A stretch of 6,533 nt of DNA from Bacillota bacterium (lineage in GTDB: Bacteria; Bacillota; Clostridia; Christensenellales; Aristaeellaceae), in the NCBI GenBank assembly GCA_023443705.1, contig JAEZTD010000004.1, positions 1 through 6,533 on the forward strand, in the 5' to 3' direction. Positions 5,262-6,533 of this stretch are shown one piece after another; within the stretch, counting starts at the first letter, position 1; every line of letters begins with the position of its first letter. Both the position numbers and the translations under genes were made by a program. The notes beneath the pieces were generated by a model. The model was not told where the DNA came from and made no database searches. It was given only the letters and a program-made list of their open reading frames with translations.

Positions 5262-6248
5262 TTACGCTCTCTGTCCCTTCTCCGTGAAGAAGTTCAGCAC
5301 CATGACCACGAGCAGCACGCCGCCCCAGATCAGCGGGATGAAGAAGGGGTTGATTTCCGAAAAGCGGTTGAGGCCGGAGGACAGGATCTGGAGCACCAGG
5401 ATCGCGAGCAGCACGCCCGACAGCTTGCCCTTGCCGCCGGAGGGGCTGACGCCGCCCAGCACCACGATCAGCACGCACTGCAGCGTGTACACCGTGCCGT
5501 AGTCCGCCCGGGCTGAGTTGTAGTTGGCCAGCATGATGAGGCCGCCTAGCGCCGCGCATACGCCGGAGAGCATGTAGGTCTTCATCAAAAGCCGGTCGTT
5601 TTTGAGGCCGCTGAAGCGCGCCGCCTTCTCGCTGGTGCCCAGCATGTACAGCTTCGGCCCGTAGGTAGTGCGGGACAGGAGGAAGCCCACGAAAGCCGCC
5701 ACCACGGCGAATACCAGAAGCTGCGTCGGGATGACGCCGAAGATCTTTCCGGCCATCAGCTCGGAATAGGCCATCGGCAGCTTGGAAACCGCCTTGCCCT
5801 TCGTCAGAACGATCGCGATGCCGCTGAACAATTCATAGCTGCCCAGGGTCGCGAGAATCGGCGGAATCTTCACCTTCGAAACCAGAAATCCGTTGAACGC
5901 GCCGGCGGCGGCGCCCACCAATATGCCCACGAGGATCGTCAGCGGAATGCCGTAGCCGGGCAATTCGCCTTCACCGGCCAGCGCCTTCAAAAGCAATCCC
6001 GACGTGATGGCGGCGAAGTTGGCGACGCCCACCACCGAAAGGTCGATGCCGCCGGTAATCATGCAAAGCGTCACGCCCAGCGCCATCAGCCCGAATTCGG
6101 GAAACTGCGCGCCCATCGTCTGGAACGAGATGGGGGTGAAAAACTTGTTGAATTTGAAAATCGCCATAAAAACGAGCCATGCGACCGCCAGCACGGCGAG
6201 CCGAACGATGTGTACATCGCCGCGGAAGCGCTTTTGAATGCCGTTCAT
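5262..6248 (-). CDS. CUT2-type ABC sugar transporter permease, RbsC-like
   Basis: A complete inner-membrane permease (328 aa) of the BPD_transp_2 / RbsC family, which imports monosaccharides or related molecules such as ribose, xylose, galactofuranose or autoinducer-2 with an RbsA-type double ATPase and a periplasmic-binding-protein-like receptor. Hallmarks: MITGGIDLSV (63-72); FNGFLVSKVKIPPILATLG (118-136); EKAARFSG (207-214); VLGGVSPSGGKG (263-274); and about eight to ten hydrophobic segments, the last at 303-320. The length is normal for the family. The start at 6248 overlaps the stop of the upstream permease as ATGA. A site reading GGGGGTGG lies four to five bases before it. This indicates tight translational coupling, and the two subunits probably form a heterodimer, as in systems with two different RbsC-like proteins. 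The gene ends in TAA facing the ROK gene. Substrate cannot be assigned. Confidence 0.94.
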   Translation of the reverse strand: MNGIQKRFRGDVHIVRLAVLAVAWLVFMAIFKFNKFFTPISFQTMGAQFPEFGLMALGVTLCMITGGIDLSVVGVANFAAITSGLLLKALAGEGELPGYGIPLTILVGILVGAAAGAFNGFLVSKVKIPPILATLGSYELFSGIAIVLTKGKAVSKLPMAYSELMAGKIFGVIPTQLLVFAVVAAFVGFLLSRTTYGPKLYMLGTSEKAARFSGLKNDRLLMKTYMLSGVCAALGGLIMLANYNSARADYGTVYTLQCVLIVVLGGVSPSGGKGKLSGVLLAILVLQILSSGLNRFSEINPFFIPLIWGGVLLVVMVLNFFTEKGQRA

Positions 6249-6533
6249 CGCGCCACCCCCTTCAGCGTGCGCCGCGCGCCGGCGCGGGTCACCTGCAGCG
6301 CGCTGACGCCGGTGCCGATGATGATCAGAAGGCCGACCGCAAAACCCTGCCAGAAAGTCGGAATGCCCAGGAGGATCATCGAGTTCTGCACGATCACAAT
6401 GAGGATCGTGCCCAGCATGCAGCCGGTCAGCGACCCCGCGCCGCCGGTGATGGCGGTGCCGCCCAGCACGACGCCGGCGATGATCATCATCTCCATGCCC
6501 AGCATGTTGGTCGGGTGGCACTGGCCCATCATG
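6245..6533 (-). CDS. CUT2-type ABC sugar transporter permease, partial C-terminus
   Basis: Only the last 95 or so residues are in the window; the gene continues past the right edge. The visible part matches the C-terminal region of RbsC-type permeases: AGVVLGGTAITGGAGSLTGC, the conserved GG-containing segment, followed by two membrane helices (about GTILIVIVQNSMILLG, and WQGFAVGLLIIIGTGVSAL) and a short basic tail. The methionines at the edge are internal residues, not the start. It is the upstream partner of the permease at 5262-6248, whose ATG overlaps this stop codon by four bases. The ATPase and receptor of the system are expected further right on the same strand, but this cannot be seen. 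Confidence 0.9.
   Translation of the reverse strand, partial: MMGQCHPTNMLGMEMMIIAGVVLGGTAITGGAGSLTGCMLGTILIVIVQNSMILLGIPTFWQGFAVGLLIIIGTGVSALQVTRAGARRTLKGVAR

Noticed and set aside
4981..5516. Plus-strand open frames running from the ROK end into the CUT2 permease
   Set aside because: They are antisense to the permease C-terminus and have no recognisable product. The part before 5262 is hairpin-rich intergenic DNA.

Overview
The window is about 6.5 kb of GC-rich bacterial DNA that looks like a carbohydrate-uptake locus. It holds parts of two different ABC sugar importers with a ROK-family regulator between them. The purine-rich Shine-Dalgarno sites (GGAGGG, AGGGGAGGG, AAAGGGG), the sigma-A-like promoters and the class of transporter and regulator suggest a GC-rich member of the Clostridia (Firmicutes) or a relative. 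That is an inference from style, not a marker-gene assignment. One point against a standard monoderm Firmicute is that the solute-binding protein has no lipobox cysteine.

Layout. Minus strand, 3441 down to 27: a CUT1-type importer made of a secreted sugar-binding protein (3441-2230), a 411-nt gap with structured and repeat-like DNA, a MalF-type permease (1818-880) and a MalG-type permease (878-27). The two permease genes are almost fused (1 nt apart). No ATPase gene is seen; the window ends 26 nt after the last permease. Position 3442-3837 is a divergent control region with a minus-strand promoter for the binding-protein operon and a plus-strand promoter for the regulator. Between the minus-strand promoter and the binding-protein gene lies a strong intrinsic-terminator structure. 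Plus strand, 3838-4980: the ROK regulator. Position 4981-5261 is a convergent intergenic stretch with two hairpins, one a perfect 16-bp stem. Minus strand, 6533 down to 5262: the end of one RbsC-type (CUT2) permease and a complete second one, overlapping by 4 nt (ATGA). These belong to a second importer whose ATPase and binding protein would lie beyond the right edge.

How it fits together. The binding protein would capture a mono- or oligosaccharide outside the cell and deliver it to the MalF/MalG-type heterodimer, driven by an ATPase encoded elsewhere. The divergent ROK protein is the obvious candidate regulator of this operon, and perhaps of itself and of the CUT2 system. AT-rich palindromes near the promoters are candidate operators. 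The most interesting unexplained signals are the terminator in the 5' leader of the binding-protein mRNA, the ROK protein's loss of the usual zinc-cysteine cluster, and the repeat-like, hairpin-rich intergenic segments. No mobile-element gene, CRISPR array, tRNA or rRNA was seen.
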